Shown piece after piece: positions 31,389 through 41,900 of a stretch of 64,000 nt of DNA. A program made the translations under genes and the position numbers. The notes beneath the pieces are model-generated. The model was given only the letters and a program-made list of their open reading frames with translations, was not told the origin of the DNA and did not search any database. Numbering within the stretch: position 1 is the first letter of the stretch; every line of letters begins with the position of its first letter. Source of the stretch: a virus; the IMG/VR virus record IMGVR_UViG_3300034063_000546, positions 1 to 64,000 of that record, one strand, 5' to 3'.

Positions 31389-34300
31389 TAGTAATTTCCA
31401 AATGGATTCGATTCTGAGAAGTCTATAATTTGATCTGCTTCAAATTCAATTTCATCATTTTCTTCATAGTCATCTAAGTTTCTCAATGAAGCTGCAGCAG
31501 GAACTTCGCTGAGAGTTAAATATTCATCAACAACATATATAGCCGATGAAGCGGCGCCAACTAAAAGTTCGCCAGGAACAAACTTGCCATTTTCAATAGA
31601 AATCTGAATAATCCTATCATCAGCATCCCAACGCTTAACCCTTGCAGTGGTGCTTGAAATTGATCCAGTCACAACTTCATTAAACCAATACGTACCAACT
31701 CCAATGATTACTGGAGGTGATCCAATCGTAACCGTTGGTGGTGATTGATATCCAGAACCTGGGTCATCAATCAAGATATAATCAATTTCATTAGTAACAG
31801 AATTCAATACCGCTCTTCCTCTTGCAGTTGTAAATCCAGCGGTAAAGTCTCTATCTGTTACAGTATTTGCAATGCTTACCGTAGGAGCAACTGTGTATCC
31901 AATACCTGGTTTTGTGATGACAACAGAAGTTATAGTGCCACTGACTCCAACAACGCCATAACCTTCTGGAATTTGTCCAAGAGGTCCAGAAATAGTTACT
32001 GAAGGTGTTGCCGTATATCCAAGACCAGGATTTGTTATTAAAATCTGATTCAGTCTTCCTGAAGATCTTAGGTTTGCAATAGCAGTTGCTCTAAAGTTTG
32101 AACCAACTCCAGTTGGACCAGATACAGTTACATTTGGATTGGTTAGGTATCCATATCCACCATAAGTTAGAGTTACTGAAGTAAGAACTCCAGACGTGAC
32201 GCTTGCTATTCCAGTTGCTCTGAAATCTGAAGGTGTTCCTGTTGGCGCTTCAATTGCAGCAGAAACAATTGATGTTACAATACCAGAAAGAGTAGTACTA
32301 TTATTATCTAGAGATATTACTCTTCCGTTTGATATTGAGCATCCAATACTAATTGAATTCAATGTTCCAATACTATTTTCAAAATCATCAAATAATACTG
32401 TATTGGAGTTTGGAACTGGAGTGGATGTTGGAACTGCAGATGTTCCTGTCGAAACCTTTGTCCCAAAAATATCGTCCAATAAAATTCCACTATTTGTAGA
32501 ATTTTTAATAACGGGTGGAGTTATATCTGCATTTGTTACCAGTTCAATAACAGTTACTGTTGGGAATGAGTATCCGCTAGTATCTGTTCCATCAACGGTA
32601 AGTGTAACTGTCTGTACTGGAGGTGGATCATAGTCAGATGATAAGTATAGATAATGCCAAGTATCGTCAAGAGCATAGACATTTGAAGTTAATGATATTG
32701 TTCCGATACCAACTTCAAAATATCCTGAAGAATTAACTCTCATATCAACATTGTTAGCATACCCACCATTGGATAATCTGTTCAGTTCTATGAAAGTTGA
32801 AACACCTGATAATGTAGATGGAACTTTAACAAACATTTGAATAGAACCAGTTATTCCAATAGAGACGACACCTGCTCCAGAAATTGCTGGTCTAGTAATA
32901 TTTCTATTCGGTTCTGTTGAAATTATTTTCCAAGAATTTGAACCAAATTTTGGTTGATTGACAAATCCAGGACTTAATACTAAGAAATCAATATTTAATG
33001 ATGGCTCAGTTGTATAGTACCTACCTGAGCTCAATAGTGAATATGAAATTGTAGATATACCACCAGATGAGACTAGTGAAGAAGATACTCTGGCAGTTGA
33101 TGCTATACCTGTAGGGTTATCAAAGGTTAATGTTGGATTTGTGATGTAGAATTGTCCAGAAGATGCTATCGAAATGCTAGAGACAGTCTCTCCATAAACT
33201 AGCCCACCAACTGCGATAACTGTTGCAGTTGATCCAACTCCTGTTGGACTATCAATTGTAATAGTTGGAGCCTGACTATATCCTATACCAATATTTGCAA
33301 TATTAAATGAGGATAACTGCTCATTTTGAATATTTGCAGTGGCAATTGCCGTTACAAAACCAATTGGATTTGGGGGACTAAAAGTAACTCCTATACTTAG
33401 TTTTGGAGAGTAACTAGAACCACCATTATTAATTACTACTCTATCTAACGCTGTGTCTGCTATAACTGCGGTTCCTGCTGCACCAATAAATGTGGGACCA
33501 GAGAAAGTAACACTTGGTGATGTGGTGTATCCTTGCCCACCAGAAGTTACAGGCACAAAAGATACCCCCTTTCGATAAACATCTATAGAGCAAGTTGCTG
33601 CCGCACCCGTACCACCTCCACCGCTAATTGTTATAGTAGGTATTGAAGTATATCCCCAACCAGCGTCTTTTAATACAATTTCTTTGATTGAACGGACTCC
33701 AGCAACTGAAGTTGTAATTGCAACTGCTTGTGCAGTTCTTCCGAATGCAGGAGCATTAGAAAATGTTACAGTTGGAGTCGATGTATATCCATATCCATCA
33801 TTATTCAAATAGATTTTTCTAACATAATTGCTGTTTATATCTGCACCAAGAACTGCTGTTTGACCATAACCCACTAATCTGAGTGATAGAATTTCTCCTT
33901 GATTTGCGATTACAGCATCTACATCTTCATTACCAGTATCAAAGACTTCATTCTCATATTCAAAGAGTTCGCATGATAACTCATACACATAACCTTTTCC
34001 AAGTTGATAAAATGGTTTTTCATGCTCAACAAATTTAACTTCAAATAATCTTTGACCAAGTGGAAAATAAATTACATCACCTTCTCTAGGTCTTAAAGCT
34101 ACTTCTACTTCATATGCATCTTCTTCCTGTAAAAATGGACTAATAAATTCTTCAAATCTTTCTCTTGAAATAACTAAATTCAATTCATCCTTTAAACTCA
34201 TCCCAAATTTAGTTAAAATATCTCCAGCACCAGTATATCCCTCATAATTATTTACATATGCTTCTAGTAAATAAGAATCATCGAATTTTGAAGTTTGAAC

Positions 34301-34447
34301 TTCTTCGATAATTGTTTTTTTATTAACAAAAAATCTAGGAACATATACAACTTCAACACCATACATTCTTAACTGTTCATTGATTAAATCCTGAACAAGT
34401 CTTTGTTCAGCAGCGGATCCTTGTAAGAAAAAGGGATTTAATGCCAT
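31388..34447 (-). CDS. gp14: Neck protein gp14 with very large beta-repeat insertion
   Basis: 1019 residues, against 256 in T4. The first 190 residues are gp14-like (NPFFLQGSAAEQRLVQDLIN, GVEVVYVPRF, YEGYTGAGDILTKFGMSLKD), and the last 60 (LRNLDDYEENDEIEFEADQI) are the usual cyanophage gp14 end. Between them are about 11 copies of a module G-x-G-Y-(T/S)-x-x-P-x-(V/L)-T-(I/F)-S-x-P (for example GWGYTSIPTITISG, GGYGYLTNPNVTVSG), split by a LamG-like segment (about 505-620: IELNRLSNGG, ALDDTWHYLYLS). The core closes the head after packaging; the insertion probably projects from the neck like whiskers or fibres. Confidence 0.88.
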   Translation of the reverse strand: MALNPFFLQGSAAEQRLVQDLINEQLRMYGVEVVYVPRFFVNKKTIIEEVQTSKFDDSYLLEAYVNNYEGYTGAGDILTKFGMSLKDELNLVISRERFEEFISPFLQEEDAYEVEVALRPREGDVIYFPLGQRLFEVKFVEHEKPFYQLGKGYVYELSCELFEYENEVFDTGNEDVDAVIANQGEILSLRLVGYGQTAVLGADINSNYVRKIYLNNDGYGYTSTPTVTFSNAPAFGRTAQAVAITTSVAGVRSIKEIVLKDAGWGYTSIPTITISGGGGTGAAATCSIDVYRKGVSFVPVTSGGQGYTTSPSVTFSGPTFIGAAGTAVIADTALDRVVINNGGSSYSPKLSIGVTFSPPNPIGFVTAIATANIQNEQLSSFNIANIGIGYSQAPTITIDSPTGVGSTATVIAVGGLVYGETVSSISIASSGQFYITNPTLTFDNPTGIASTARVSSSLVSSGGISTISYSLLSSGRYYTTEPSLNIDFLVLSPGFVNQPKFGSNSWKIISTEPNRNITRPAISGAGVVSIGITGSIQMFVKVPSTLSGVSTFIELNRLSNGGYANNVDMRVNSSGYFEVGIGTISLTSNVYALDDTWHYLYLSSDYDPPPVQTVTLTVDGTDTSGYSFPTVTVIELVTNADITPPVIKNSTNSGILLDDIFGTKVSTGTSAVPTSTPVPNSNTVLFDDFENSIGTLNSISIGCSISNGRVISLDNNSTTLSGIVTSIVSAAIEAPTGTPSDFRATGIASVTSGVLTSVTLTYGGYGYLTNPNVTVSGPTGVGSNFRATAIANLRSSGRLNQILITNPGLGYTATPSVTISGPLGQIPEGYGVVGVSGTITSVVITKPGIGYTVAPTVSIANTVTDRDFTAGFTTARGRAVLNSVTNEIDYILIDDPGSGYQSPPTVTIGSPPVIIGVGTYWFNEVVTGSISSTTARVKRWDADDRIIQISIENGKFVPGELLVGAASSAIYVVDEYLTLSEVPAAASLRNLDDYEENDEIEFEADQIIDFSESNPFGNY
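31660..33840 (-). repeat. gp14: Protein-level beta-repeat blocks in gp14
   Basis: Two blocks, roughly 32935-33840 (7 repeats) and 31660-32170 (4 repeats), each unit about 45 residues with the core GxGYxxxPxVTxSGPxGxG and an alternating Ala/Thr/Val strand. The same module also appears in the 4169-residue protein, gp8 and the 2362-residue protein. Confidence 0.65.
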
Positions 34448-35289
34448 TATCCAATAAAGTCGTAAGGTGGAAGTTCGTAATCCATTGACATTCTCTTTGT
34501 TATTTCATCAATTTCTCTTTCTGCATCTTCATAAATCTCTCTACCATTTAATTCAATTCCACCAGGTAACTTAACGCCACGGAACTTGATTAGATTTTGT
34601 CCCCATTGTCTTTTGATCAATGCAGTTAAGTATCTTTTAACAAAACTATCATTATATACTTTAGAAAAATCTGTTGGGTCAAGTGCTCTATAACAATCCA
34701 TAACTAACCAAGTATCAACTGTTTTTGCCCCCCAATCAATATCTAAATATAATCTATTTTGCCTTTTATTAAATCTTATTTGCTTATCTGTTGAAAGTAA
34801 AAAATCAATATCTTCTAGATATGTTTTTACCATTGCATACTGTAAGAGTTCAACTGAATTAAAGTAGTATAAATCATTCAAGAATAGTTGATACTTAATA
34901 CTCCACATTCCAGATGAAACGGAACTCGTATCAAACTTATATATTTTTTCAATCCCAATTACAGAGTCTGGAACTTGAATATAGTTTGAATTTTCGTAAA
35001 AGTTAAAAGATGTGGATCCATAACCCGTAATTGTAGAACTCGCAGTTGTAGTTACAATTCCAACACCATTGTCATTTTTTGCTCTTCCTCTATCAATATC
35101 CGCTTGCGTTATCTTGTACTTTAAGTACATTCTTTCAACACCATCAAAATGACGCTCATTAAAAAATTGAATTGCATCATCAACCAGATCATCAATCTGA
35201 TCATCATCTACGTTTATTTCTAAAACAGGAGCTCCTAATTTTCTTAAACAATAGTCAATCAATTGTTGGCGTGTTGATGGTTTTGCCAT
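34447..35289 (-). CDS. gp13: Neck protein gp13
   Basis: 280 residues (T4 gp13: 309). N-terminal TRQQLIDYCLRKLGAPVLEI, NVDDDQIDDLVDDAIQFFNE, later VYNDSFVKRYLTALIKRQWG and KFRGVKLPGGIELNG, all typical. gp13 and gp14 form the neck that plugs the filled head and joins it to the tail. Start and stop both overlap neighbours (TAATG). Confidence 0.95.
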   Translation of the reverse strand: MAKPSTRQQLIDYCLRKLGAPVLEINVDDDQIDDLVDDAIQFFNERHFDGVERMYLKYKITQADIDRGRAKNDNGVGIVTTTASSTITGYGSTSFNFYENSNYIQVPDSVIGIEKIYKFDTSSVSSGMWSIKYQLFLNDLYYFNSVELLQYAMVKTYLEDIDFLLSTDKQIRFNKRQNRLYLDIDWGAKTVDTWLVMDCYRALDPTDFSKVYNDSFVKRYLTALIKRQWGQNLIKFRGVKLPGGIELNGREIYEDAEREIDEITKRMSMDYELPPYDFIG

Positions 35290-35654
35290 TAGAGTTCTCC
35301 CTCATTAGGTTTAGTATCTTCTATCAACTCAACATCCTCACTCGTAACTGTCTTTTTGATCTTTTTCTTTGGTGGCATAGAAACCAATCCAAATTGCATT
35401 TCTGACTCTACAGTTTCTAATAACTTCCTTTCTTCCTCCTCTAATCTTTCCATTTCAGCAATTTTCAATTCGGCAATAATTGCTTTTGCCTTTTCCAATT
35501 CAGCAATTAAATCTTGAACTCTTTTATTTAATCCATCAATAATTTGATTACTAGAAGAAACACGAGCTTCTAAAGCAATCACTTGATTTAATAAATCAAA
35601 AGATTTCTGTTGATAAGAACCTAATAAAATTTTATAATCTACGTCTGAAGCCAT
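35289..35654 (-). CDS. Coiled-coil protein of the neck gene cluster
   Basis: 121 residues. Residues about 12-75 form a long heptad-patterned coiled coil (NQVIALEARVSSSNQIIDGL, NKRVQDLIAELEKAKAIIAE). The C-terminal 40 residues are Lys- then Glu-rich and disordered-looking. There is no T4 counterpart by sequence; its place next to gp13 recalls the T4 whisker gene wac (fibritin, a trimeric coiled coil), but the length and composition do not support homology. It leads a late unit: GATAAATA lies 22 bases upstream and its stop overlaps the gp13 start. Confidence 0.7.
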   Translation of the reverse strand: MASDVDYKILLGSYQQKSFDLLNQVIALEARVSSSNQIIDGLNKRVQDLIAELEKAKAIIAELKIAEMERLEEEERKLLETVESEMQFGLVSMPPKKKIKKTVTSEDVELIEDTKPNEGEL

Positions 35655-35676
35655 ATTAATGATTCCATAATAAAGT

Positions 35677-35684
35677 TATTTATC
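35677..35684 (-). promoter_or_regulatory. Late promoter-like GATAAATA for the neck unit
   Basis: One mismatch from TATAAATA, 22 bases before the coiled-coil gene that leads gp13-gp14-gp15-gp16. Confidence 0.5.
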
Positions 35685-35686
35685 TA

Positions 35687-37810
35687 TCAGAATGCACCAC
35701 CATCGATTGTGATATTTTGAAGGAATCTTTCTCCACCTACGCATGTAATAACTTGAGATTGACCAGCACAATCATTAACCCAAAGAGAACCAATTTCAAT
35801 CGGTGCATAAACAACATCCGACATAACGCTTGAAGTTTCTGTTACAGATGATGCAACAGCAACTCTATTTACAGATTCATCCCAATAAATTGCAGCTTTT
35901 TTCGCTGATGTTGTGTAATAATGCATTACAACACCAACATCAATATTTTGATCGGTTGATGGTGGTACTAAGCTGCCTCCACTATTAACTAATCCAAGTT
36001 CAATAATACTATCTTCAACTTTAAGTTGTTCAGTATTAACAATTGTTTGGGTTCCAAGTACAGTAATATCGCCTGTGATTGTGACACTACTTGCAAAACT
36101 TACATTACCAGTAGTATTTGAAACTGTGATTGAAGGAGACCCATCAGCAGCATTAATAGTTCCTGTTCTAATAATGGGAGCTGATAATGTAGTTGTATTT
36201 GCATTATATGATAGAGTTGGATCTACATATGCAGTTTGTCCTGCTCCAGCGGTTGATGAATCAACAAAGGTTAGATATCTTGTATTGGAATCAACTACGG
36301 ATGAGACATCAATTGATGATGATCTAGTTGCTGTTGAAATTGTACCTGTAATTGTACCAGTGATTGTACCAGTGACTACAAGGTCATCTTCAACACGAAC
36401 TGTAGTTGCAACTTCTCCAGACTTAAGGATTAAGTTTCCAGAGTTTGTACTAATAATATTAGTACCTTCAGTTCCAACACCAATATTACCAATTAATGCA
36501 CCACCAGATGTTACCTTGATACCAGAAGTAAATGTTGCAAATCCAGTTGTATTTGTCTGTGCAGTAATATCAACTGTATTTGTTGCAGCATCAAGTCTTA
36601 GATTACCTGAAGATGTATCAATTTGAGTTGTACTATTAACTCCTATTTGAATATTTTTGACGGTCTCGCTACCAACAATCGTAGAATTACCTTGAACATC
36701 AAGATTTCCTAATACACTAGCATCACCAACTGTTACTACTCTTGAATCTGCACCTGTTAAGAATAGAGACCCTGATGTTGTATTAATGGTTCTCGCTGAA
36801 GTAATACCAATAGTAACATTGGCACCCCTTAATCCACTAGTAGCCGATACAATTCCACTAAAGCTACCATTTAACCAGGTTTTTCCCTGAGTTGCATCAC
36901 CAATATTATAAGCATTGTCGATATTTGGAAGCCAGTTTCCTTCTACATCAGCATTAACAATAATATTATCTGTCTCAGCATTTCCAAGAGTAATGTCACC
37001 ATTGAAAACTGCATTACCCTCAAAAGTCGATGCTTGAGATACACTTAGAGCAGCACCAACATAAAGGTTTTGTGCAATACTAGCACCACCCTTAACATCT
37101 AACGCACCTTGACCAAGGTTTGTTGTGTTGGCAGTGCTAGCAATCGTTGTAACACCTGTAATAGAAGCACCAGCACCAACGAAAAGATTTCTCGCTAATC
37201 CTACCCCACCGTTAATAACAACTGCTCCAGTGCTCGTAGAAGTCGAGTCTGTGGTGCTTGTGACTCTAAGACCAGATACAAAAGTTCCTAACCCAGAAAC
37301 TTGAATCTGACCACCGATATTTGTATTCTTTTCTACTCCAAGACCACCATCTACAACTAAAGAACCAGTATCTTTATTAAATGAATCTGTAGTATCCGAA
37401 ACATAAACTGCAGACTGGAATGTACTAAATCCAGTAACATATAGACTTGATAAATTAACTTGTGTTAATGCACTTGACCAGGATAACTGACCATTTGCAT
37501 CAGATTGCAGCAGACCACCAGCTACTGGTGTTGCTGGTAGTACATAAGTAGTTACACCTGCTAGTACATTGGGTGCCTTAAGACTTATTCTGTTCGAACC
37601 GTTTCTATCTACTAAGTTTAAATATGCAGACTCAATTCCGTCTTCTCTAGTCCAATATCTTTGACTTCCGAAGAATTTATTATTACCAATCGTATCATCA
37701 AGACCAATGTAGAAATCATAAAAGTCAGTTGTAAATCCTGGTTCCCCCGCTCCAAGTGCTGGCAATCCAGCGTAATTACCTCTTTTAAACTGAATTACGG
37801 CGGCTGTCAT
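35687..37810 (-). CDS. Tail fibre-like protein with repeated beta units
   Basis: 707 residues. The N terminus IQFKRGNYAGLPALGAGEPG then FYIGLDD resembles the virion-attachment end of many phage fibres (Q-F-R-R-G...L-x-x-G-E-P-x...I-G-x-G, as in Mtd-type proteins). Residues about 130-270 hold three to four copies of a unit (DTGSLVVDGGLGVEKNTNIG, STGAVVINGGVGLARNLFVG, GQGALDVKGGASIAQNLYVG). The C-terminal part (VEDSIIELGL, YYTTSAKKAAIYWDESVNRV) ends in CVGGERFLQNITIDGGAF. It is a likely trimeric adhesin or short fibre. A perfect late promoter lies 36 bases upstream. Confidence 0.75.
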   Translation of the reverse strand: MTAAVIQFKRGNYAGLPALGAGEPGFTTDFYDFYIGLDDTIGNNKFFGSQRYWTREDGIESAYLNLVDRNGSNRISLKAPNVLAGVTTYVLPATPVAGGLLQSDANGQLSWSSALTQVNLSSLYVTGFSTFQSAVYVSDTTDSFNKDTGSLVVDGGLGVEKNTNIGGQIQVSGLGTFVSGLRVTSTTDSTSTSTGAVVINGGVGLARNLFVGAGASITGVTTIASTANTTNLGQGALDVKGGASIAQNLYVGAALSVSQASTFEGNAVFNGDITLGNAETDNIIVNADVEGNWLPNIDNAYNIGDATQGKTWLNGSFSGIVSATSGLRGANVTIGITSARTINTTSGSLFLTGADSRVVTVGDASVLGNLDVQGNSTIVGSETVKNIQIGVNSTTQIDTSSGNLRLDAATNTVDITAQTNTTGFATFTSGIKVTSGGALIGNIGVGTEGTNIISTNSGNLILKSGEVATTVRVEDDLVVTGTITGTITGTISTATRSSSIDVSSVVDSNTRYLTFVDSSTAGAGQTAYVDPTLSYNANTTTLSAPIIRTGTINAADGSPSITVSNTTGNVSFASSVTITGDITVLGTQTIVNTEQLKVEDSIIELGLVNSGGSLVPPSTDQNIDVGVVMHYYTTSAKKAAIYWDESVNRVAVASSVTETSSVMSDVVYAPIEIGSLWVNDCAGQSQVITCVGGERFLQNITIDGGAF

Positions 37811-37846
37811 CTAGATTGCCTCGCTTTTGATACTCTTTCCTTTAGG

Positions 37847-37854
37847 TATTTATA
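37847..37854 (-). promoter_or_regulatory. Late promoter TATAAATA for the fibre-like gene
   Basis: Perfect octamer, 36 bases before the ATG at 37810; a GAGG ribosome site follows in the leader. Confidence 0.75.
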
Positions 37855-37858
37855 TTTT

Positions 37859-38173
37859 TTACCAAGTTCCACCATCTAAATCAATATTATTTGCTCTAGA
37901 TTGATCTGTATCCAAAGCATCGATAAAAGAACCTGGTAATCCAGCAGCAGAAGCTGTATTTACCGTTGCAGCGGCTGCTACTAAAATTTGATCTGGATCT
38001 ACAAATACATATTTGTTCAGAGCAGCATTATAAACCATAACAAACTTATCAGCTCTACCCGAGATATCTATATCTGATATATCAGATAATTTAATTCCAG
38101 ATCCAGCAAATGAGTTGGATGCAATTACTCTAATTGTGTTTTGTTGTCCTACTCTAGCCTTTATAGATGTCAT
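37859..38173 (-). CDS. Small virion-type protein
   Basis: 104 residues. IKARVGQQNTIRVIASNSFA is followed by DIDISGRADKFVMVYNAALN, KYVFVDPDQ and an Ala-rich segment; the end is NNIDLDGGTW. That end is close to the last residues of the adjacent fibre-like protein (NITIDGGAF). It starts at an ATG overlapping the upstream stop. It is likely a structural accessory of the fibre region. No enzyme motif. Confidence 0.65.
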   Translation of the reverse strand: MTSIKARVGQQNTIRVIASNSFAGSGIKLSDISDIDISGRADKFVMVYNAALNKYVFVDPDQILVAAAATVNTASAAGLPGSFIDALDTDQSRANNIDLDGGTW

Positions 38174-38511
38174 TAAGTTGTTACTCCTTCTCTGACTAAA
38201 GCGTTTCCTTCGATAACCCTTGTTTTGTATCCAGTAGAGCTAGTAATTACTATATCGTAAACATATCTACCTGGTTTTAAATCTGCGGTTTGACCAGAAG
38301 TTAAGGCAATTCCAACTGTACCATTAGCAGCATTACTTATTGTTGCTGTAAATGCTGTAGAAGAAGAACTGGCAGGATGTTTTTTAAGTTTGGATGCTAT
38401 GGAATAATTTGTCAGATTAAAAGAAGTATCACCTTGAGTGTTAGTCAGATTAAATGTTTGGAAAAAGTCAGTACCACAATTAATCACTAAATTTGATACA
38501 TATACTGCCAT
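38173..38511 (-). CDS. Small beta-sandwich virion-type protein
   Basis: 112 residues, beta-rich and Thr/Ser-rich: INCGTDFFQTFNLTNTQGDT, YSIASKLKKHPASSSSTAFT, TVGIALTSGQTADLKPGRYV and YDIVITSSTGYKTRVIEGNA, an immunoglobulin-like baseplate or fibre accessory pattern (the LxPGxYxYDI strand recalls BppU-type N-terminal domains). A hairpin lies 12-30 bases upstream of its start. It overlaps the next gene by one base. Confidence 0.65.
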   Translation of the reverse strand: MAVYVSNLVINCGTDFFQTFNLTNTQGDTSFNLTNYSIASKLKKHPASSSSTAFTATISNAANGTVGIALTSGQTADLKPGRYVYDIVITSSTGYKTRVIEGNALVREGVTT

Positions 38512-38522
38512 CTACTTTTTGA

Positions 38523-38541
38523 AATAACATCTCATGTTATT
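38523..38541 (-). other. Perfect hairpin between small genes
   Basis: AATAACAT-GAG-ATGTTATT on the minus strand, an 8-bp perfect stem with a 3-base loop, overlapping the stop of the 60-residue gene by two bases. Weak U tract after it; a leaky terminator or mRNA stabiliser is possible. Confidence 0.4.
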
Positions 38542-38722
38542 ATTTAGTTCCGATAGACTCTAAAGAAATAATAGTCTCCTGGGTTTTCAAAAATAATTTG
38601 ACATAGCATTTTGCAACATCTCGCATTTTCTCTAAATCATTACACGCATCAATTTCTCTTGAGATTTTTGCATATTCAAAATTTTTGTTTAGATTTTCTA
38701 AAGTAATTTCGTCAGGATTCAT
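38540..38722 (-). CDS. Small helical hypothetical protein
   Basis: 60 residues, mostly helical and charged (ITLENLNKNFEYAKISREID, MRDVAKCYVKLFLKTQETII). The ATG lies inside the last codons of the upstream 69-residue gene (11-base overlap). It is not recognised; two tiny charged proteins in tandem between virion genes is a feature shared, as far as I recall, by other cyanomyoviruses. They may be chaperones or assembly factors for the large protein upstream. Confidence 0.6.
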   Translation of the reverse strand: MNPDEITLENLNKNFEYAKISREIDACNDLEKMRDVAKCYVKLFLKTQETIISLESIGTK

Positions 38723-38921
38723 TTTTTAAAAGTTGTACTAATAGAGTTTTAATTTCACTTAATTCATTTTTCAATTCCAATATTTCTTGTTTTTCTTTAT
38801 TCCTTCTTTCCCTTTGTTTAATATACTGCGAATATTCATATTCATCTGTATTAATTATTGCACCAGAACTTGTATCTCTGTACAAGTTCTTTTCGCCTTC
38901 AACACGAATCATTTTTTTCAT
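38712..38921 (-). CDS. Small conserved cyanophage protein with coiled-coil tail
   Basis: 69 residues from the ATG at 38921, one base after the upstream stop (TAATATG); a longer frame has no support. MIRVEGEKNLYRDTSSGAII then NTDEYEYSQYIKQRERR is followed by a heptad-type helix (EILELKNELSEIKTLLVQLL). The R-D-x-x-S-x-A-I-x-N-x-D segment looks like a conserved motif. It is possibly an assembly factor for the adjacent virion proteins; function unknown. Confidence 0.65.
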   Translation of the reverse strand: MKKMIRVEGEKNLYRDTSSGAIINTDEYEYSQYIKQRERRNKEKQEILELKNELSEIKTLLVQLLKNES

Positions 38922-38922
38922 A

Positions 38923-41900
38923 TTAAGCCAATGCAATAGCACGAATATCCTTAAATTTAGGAGATTTTGCCTCATTGGTTCCACTCATAACAATTTTAAT
39001 AGAATATCCAGTAAATTGCTCTAAATCATCAACACTGAATTGATATTCAATGAATTCATTTTCCCTACTAGAGCGAACTAGTTTATCTGGTTTTCCATTA
39101 TTGTTTGCTTCATTAACAATAGTATCCCCAAAACCATCGTTATTTGTATCAGTTAAGTTATCATAACCAGGGAACAGATTATATGATTGTGCAATTTCAC
39201 TAGAGTCTGCTTTAAAGAGTCTATAAAGAACTCTAAAATCTGCAGAGGAGTCTCTGTATGCTGAAACAAAGACTTTAAGTGAAGTTGCTGGTTGAGATAA
39301 ATTAACTCTCTGAGACACATAGATAGCAGAATGAGGGTCTCCGCTTAGTTGATTAACTCTAGAGTCATTTGCATAGTCAAGTATTGGATTATTGAGACGA
39401 TTTCTTCCAAGAGCAACAAATGCTGTCTGAGTATCGATCGCAGGGGAAAGATTTGGATCATTAGACTTCATTGAAACATTAACAGTTAGAGATCTGTTCT
39501 TTGGAAGTGTGGTTAATCTTGTTGTCTCATTGATTCTTGAACATACAATTCTTGGAGATGAAAGGTCATTAATTTGATTGAGTTGAACTGCTTCAAATCC
39601 ATTATCCAAGAATGATACCTCTGAACCACCTGCACTTGTGCCAGAAACTGTTCTAATTGAACCAGAAACTGATGAAGACTGACCTGGTGTAATTACATTG
39701 AATTGTGGGATAATAGAATTATACTGAATATTTTGAGAAACCGAAATATCATCTCCACCAACTTGAGACTCAAGTGAGAAGTTCAATTGCGATTCTCCAG
39801 TGGAACGAGAACCCCTATCAATTTCAATATTATAACTATCGATATCATTGAGACTTCTTAACGTTGCATCAGAGGACATGTCATGGGTTTTATTTACTCT
39901 TGTTAAAGAAACATCTCCAATTTCATACTTATAAACAGGGTCATTTACATAGTGTTTTCTAATAGCAGTTCCATCAACACCTCTGGTTGCAATTCCAAGT
40001 ACGCCACTGCCAATGCTATTATAGTAGATAACTTCATTATTAACTTTTAGATATCCAAATGCTGTAGTTATTCCTTCAAATCTTGAAAATCCAGTGGTAT
40101 TAGCTAATGAAATTGTAGTATCTGTTATATCTAAATCAACGGTTAGGGAAGTTGGATTTGTATTTGGTTTAACTCCACTAATAGTAACTTTATTATTATT
40201 GGAAGTCATGCCATGATTAAACTGAGTAACTTCTAGAACATTTCCAGAATATTGACCACCAACAGCTGTTGATGTAATAACTACAGTATTCGCATATGAA
40301 ACTTGAGTTGTATCATTAGTATAAACTTGAAGACTGCCACCTAAAAGGAAATTGTCACCCTGTACATTAGTCAAATATAGTGTATCATATCCATCAATTC
40401 CACTGATAGACAGTCTAGCACCTGTACCAGAATTGCCAACATCTGCTGTAACAACTCCAACAACATCACCAACAGAAAATCCTTTTCCAGTTGCAATACC
40501 AGTTGTATTGATTACGACTTGATTAAGTTTTCCTGTATTGAAGAATGAAACTGATTGTGCAATTAAATCACTACCATTTCCTGTAATTGGGTATAGGCGA
40601 ACATTTGGATATGAACCGCCAGAATAACCAGCACCAGTAGAAATCGTTGTAATTCCAGTGAATGAAACACCACCTCCAACTCTTTCAATGTATCCATTAG
40701 CCAGAGAAGTGCTTGCCTTAACTCTCTTACCAGGTACTAATTGTTGTTTGATAGAGTTTAAATAAACAGTTGTAATACCAACATTAATTTTTCTTGGGAA
40801 GATTCTTATTGAATCTGGAATTAATTTTTGAATATTGGAGTCACCAACTTCTAACTTTGGATTGTAGAAGAATGCAGATCCAGATTGGGAAGTAAATTTC
40901 GCTTTATAAAGTTTGAATTTCAAATCTTCAAATTGGCTCGCTGTCCAAATAGTACCATTTTGGGATTTAAATAGACTTCCTCCAATATATTGTTTCGTTA
41001 CCATTACAGACTCTGCATCTGGTAAATTCTGCCCATTTACAGTCTTTTCACCCATTCTCGCAACCCAAAGTTCATAATTATTCGTTGTAGGTGCAAGAAC
41101 AACAATTGCATATTCTCTTTGTGGTTGTAAGTATATTGGTGATGGGAAAGTTACTTTTGTTGCAACAGATGCATCTGAAGATATTCCAATTTGACTTGGT
41201 TCTAAAATTACTCTCGCAAAATCTTGTACAAGTCTATCAGTAGGTGTTCCAAGTTCAACATCTCTAACTTCAACATAGCATTTTTCATTTTCATCTTTGC
41301 TTGCAAAGTATAAATCTACTGCAGTTAAGAAAGCACCCGTCTCATCAACAGTGAATGATTGTGCAAGTGGATCCTTTCCACCACCTCTATTAGGTGGTGG
41401 TGGGGGTGGAGTTCTTACAATAACAGTATCTTGTCTGTAAGTATCTACTATTCCGCTAGCAGAATATGTTGTTTCACCACTACTGATCAGCAAACTACCA
41501 GGAAGTGGAGTTGCATTTGTTGAGCTAGTTGTTAGTTTAAATGTTCTACTACCAGTTTGAATTCTTATTGATGGTGGAGGAGTTGTTAGTGGATCTCTAA
41601 TGAAGAATGAACCAATTAAATCACCAAAAGTGTCAGCTACTAATCTAATATTCGAAACTATGCAGGTGGCACCACTAGTTTGTCCAACAAGAGTCATTCC
41701 ACTTGTAACATAACCACTATATTTGCCTAGAACTTCTTCCGAGAGTGAAGCAATATCAATATTTAAAACCGTTGCAGATGCTGAATATTGAGTACTTAAT
41801 GATAATGAGGTATTATATGGATTTGAATTGTACGTTGTTGTTGGTGTTAAATATGGTCCAGATTTGTGATCGGGTCTAGATGTTCTAAAAGTAATGAGTT

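Noticed and set aside
35289-35654. T4 fibritin (wac) homologue
   Set aside because: Position next to gp13 and coiled coil fit, but length (121 against 487 residues) and the absence of a foldon-like end do not.
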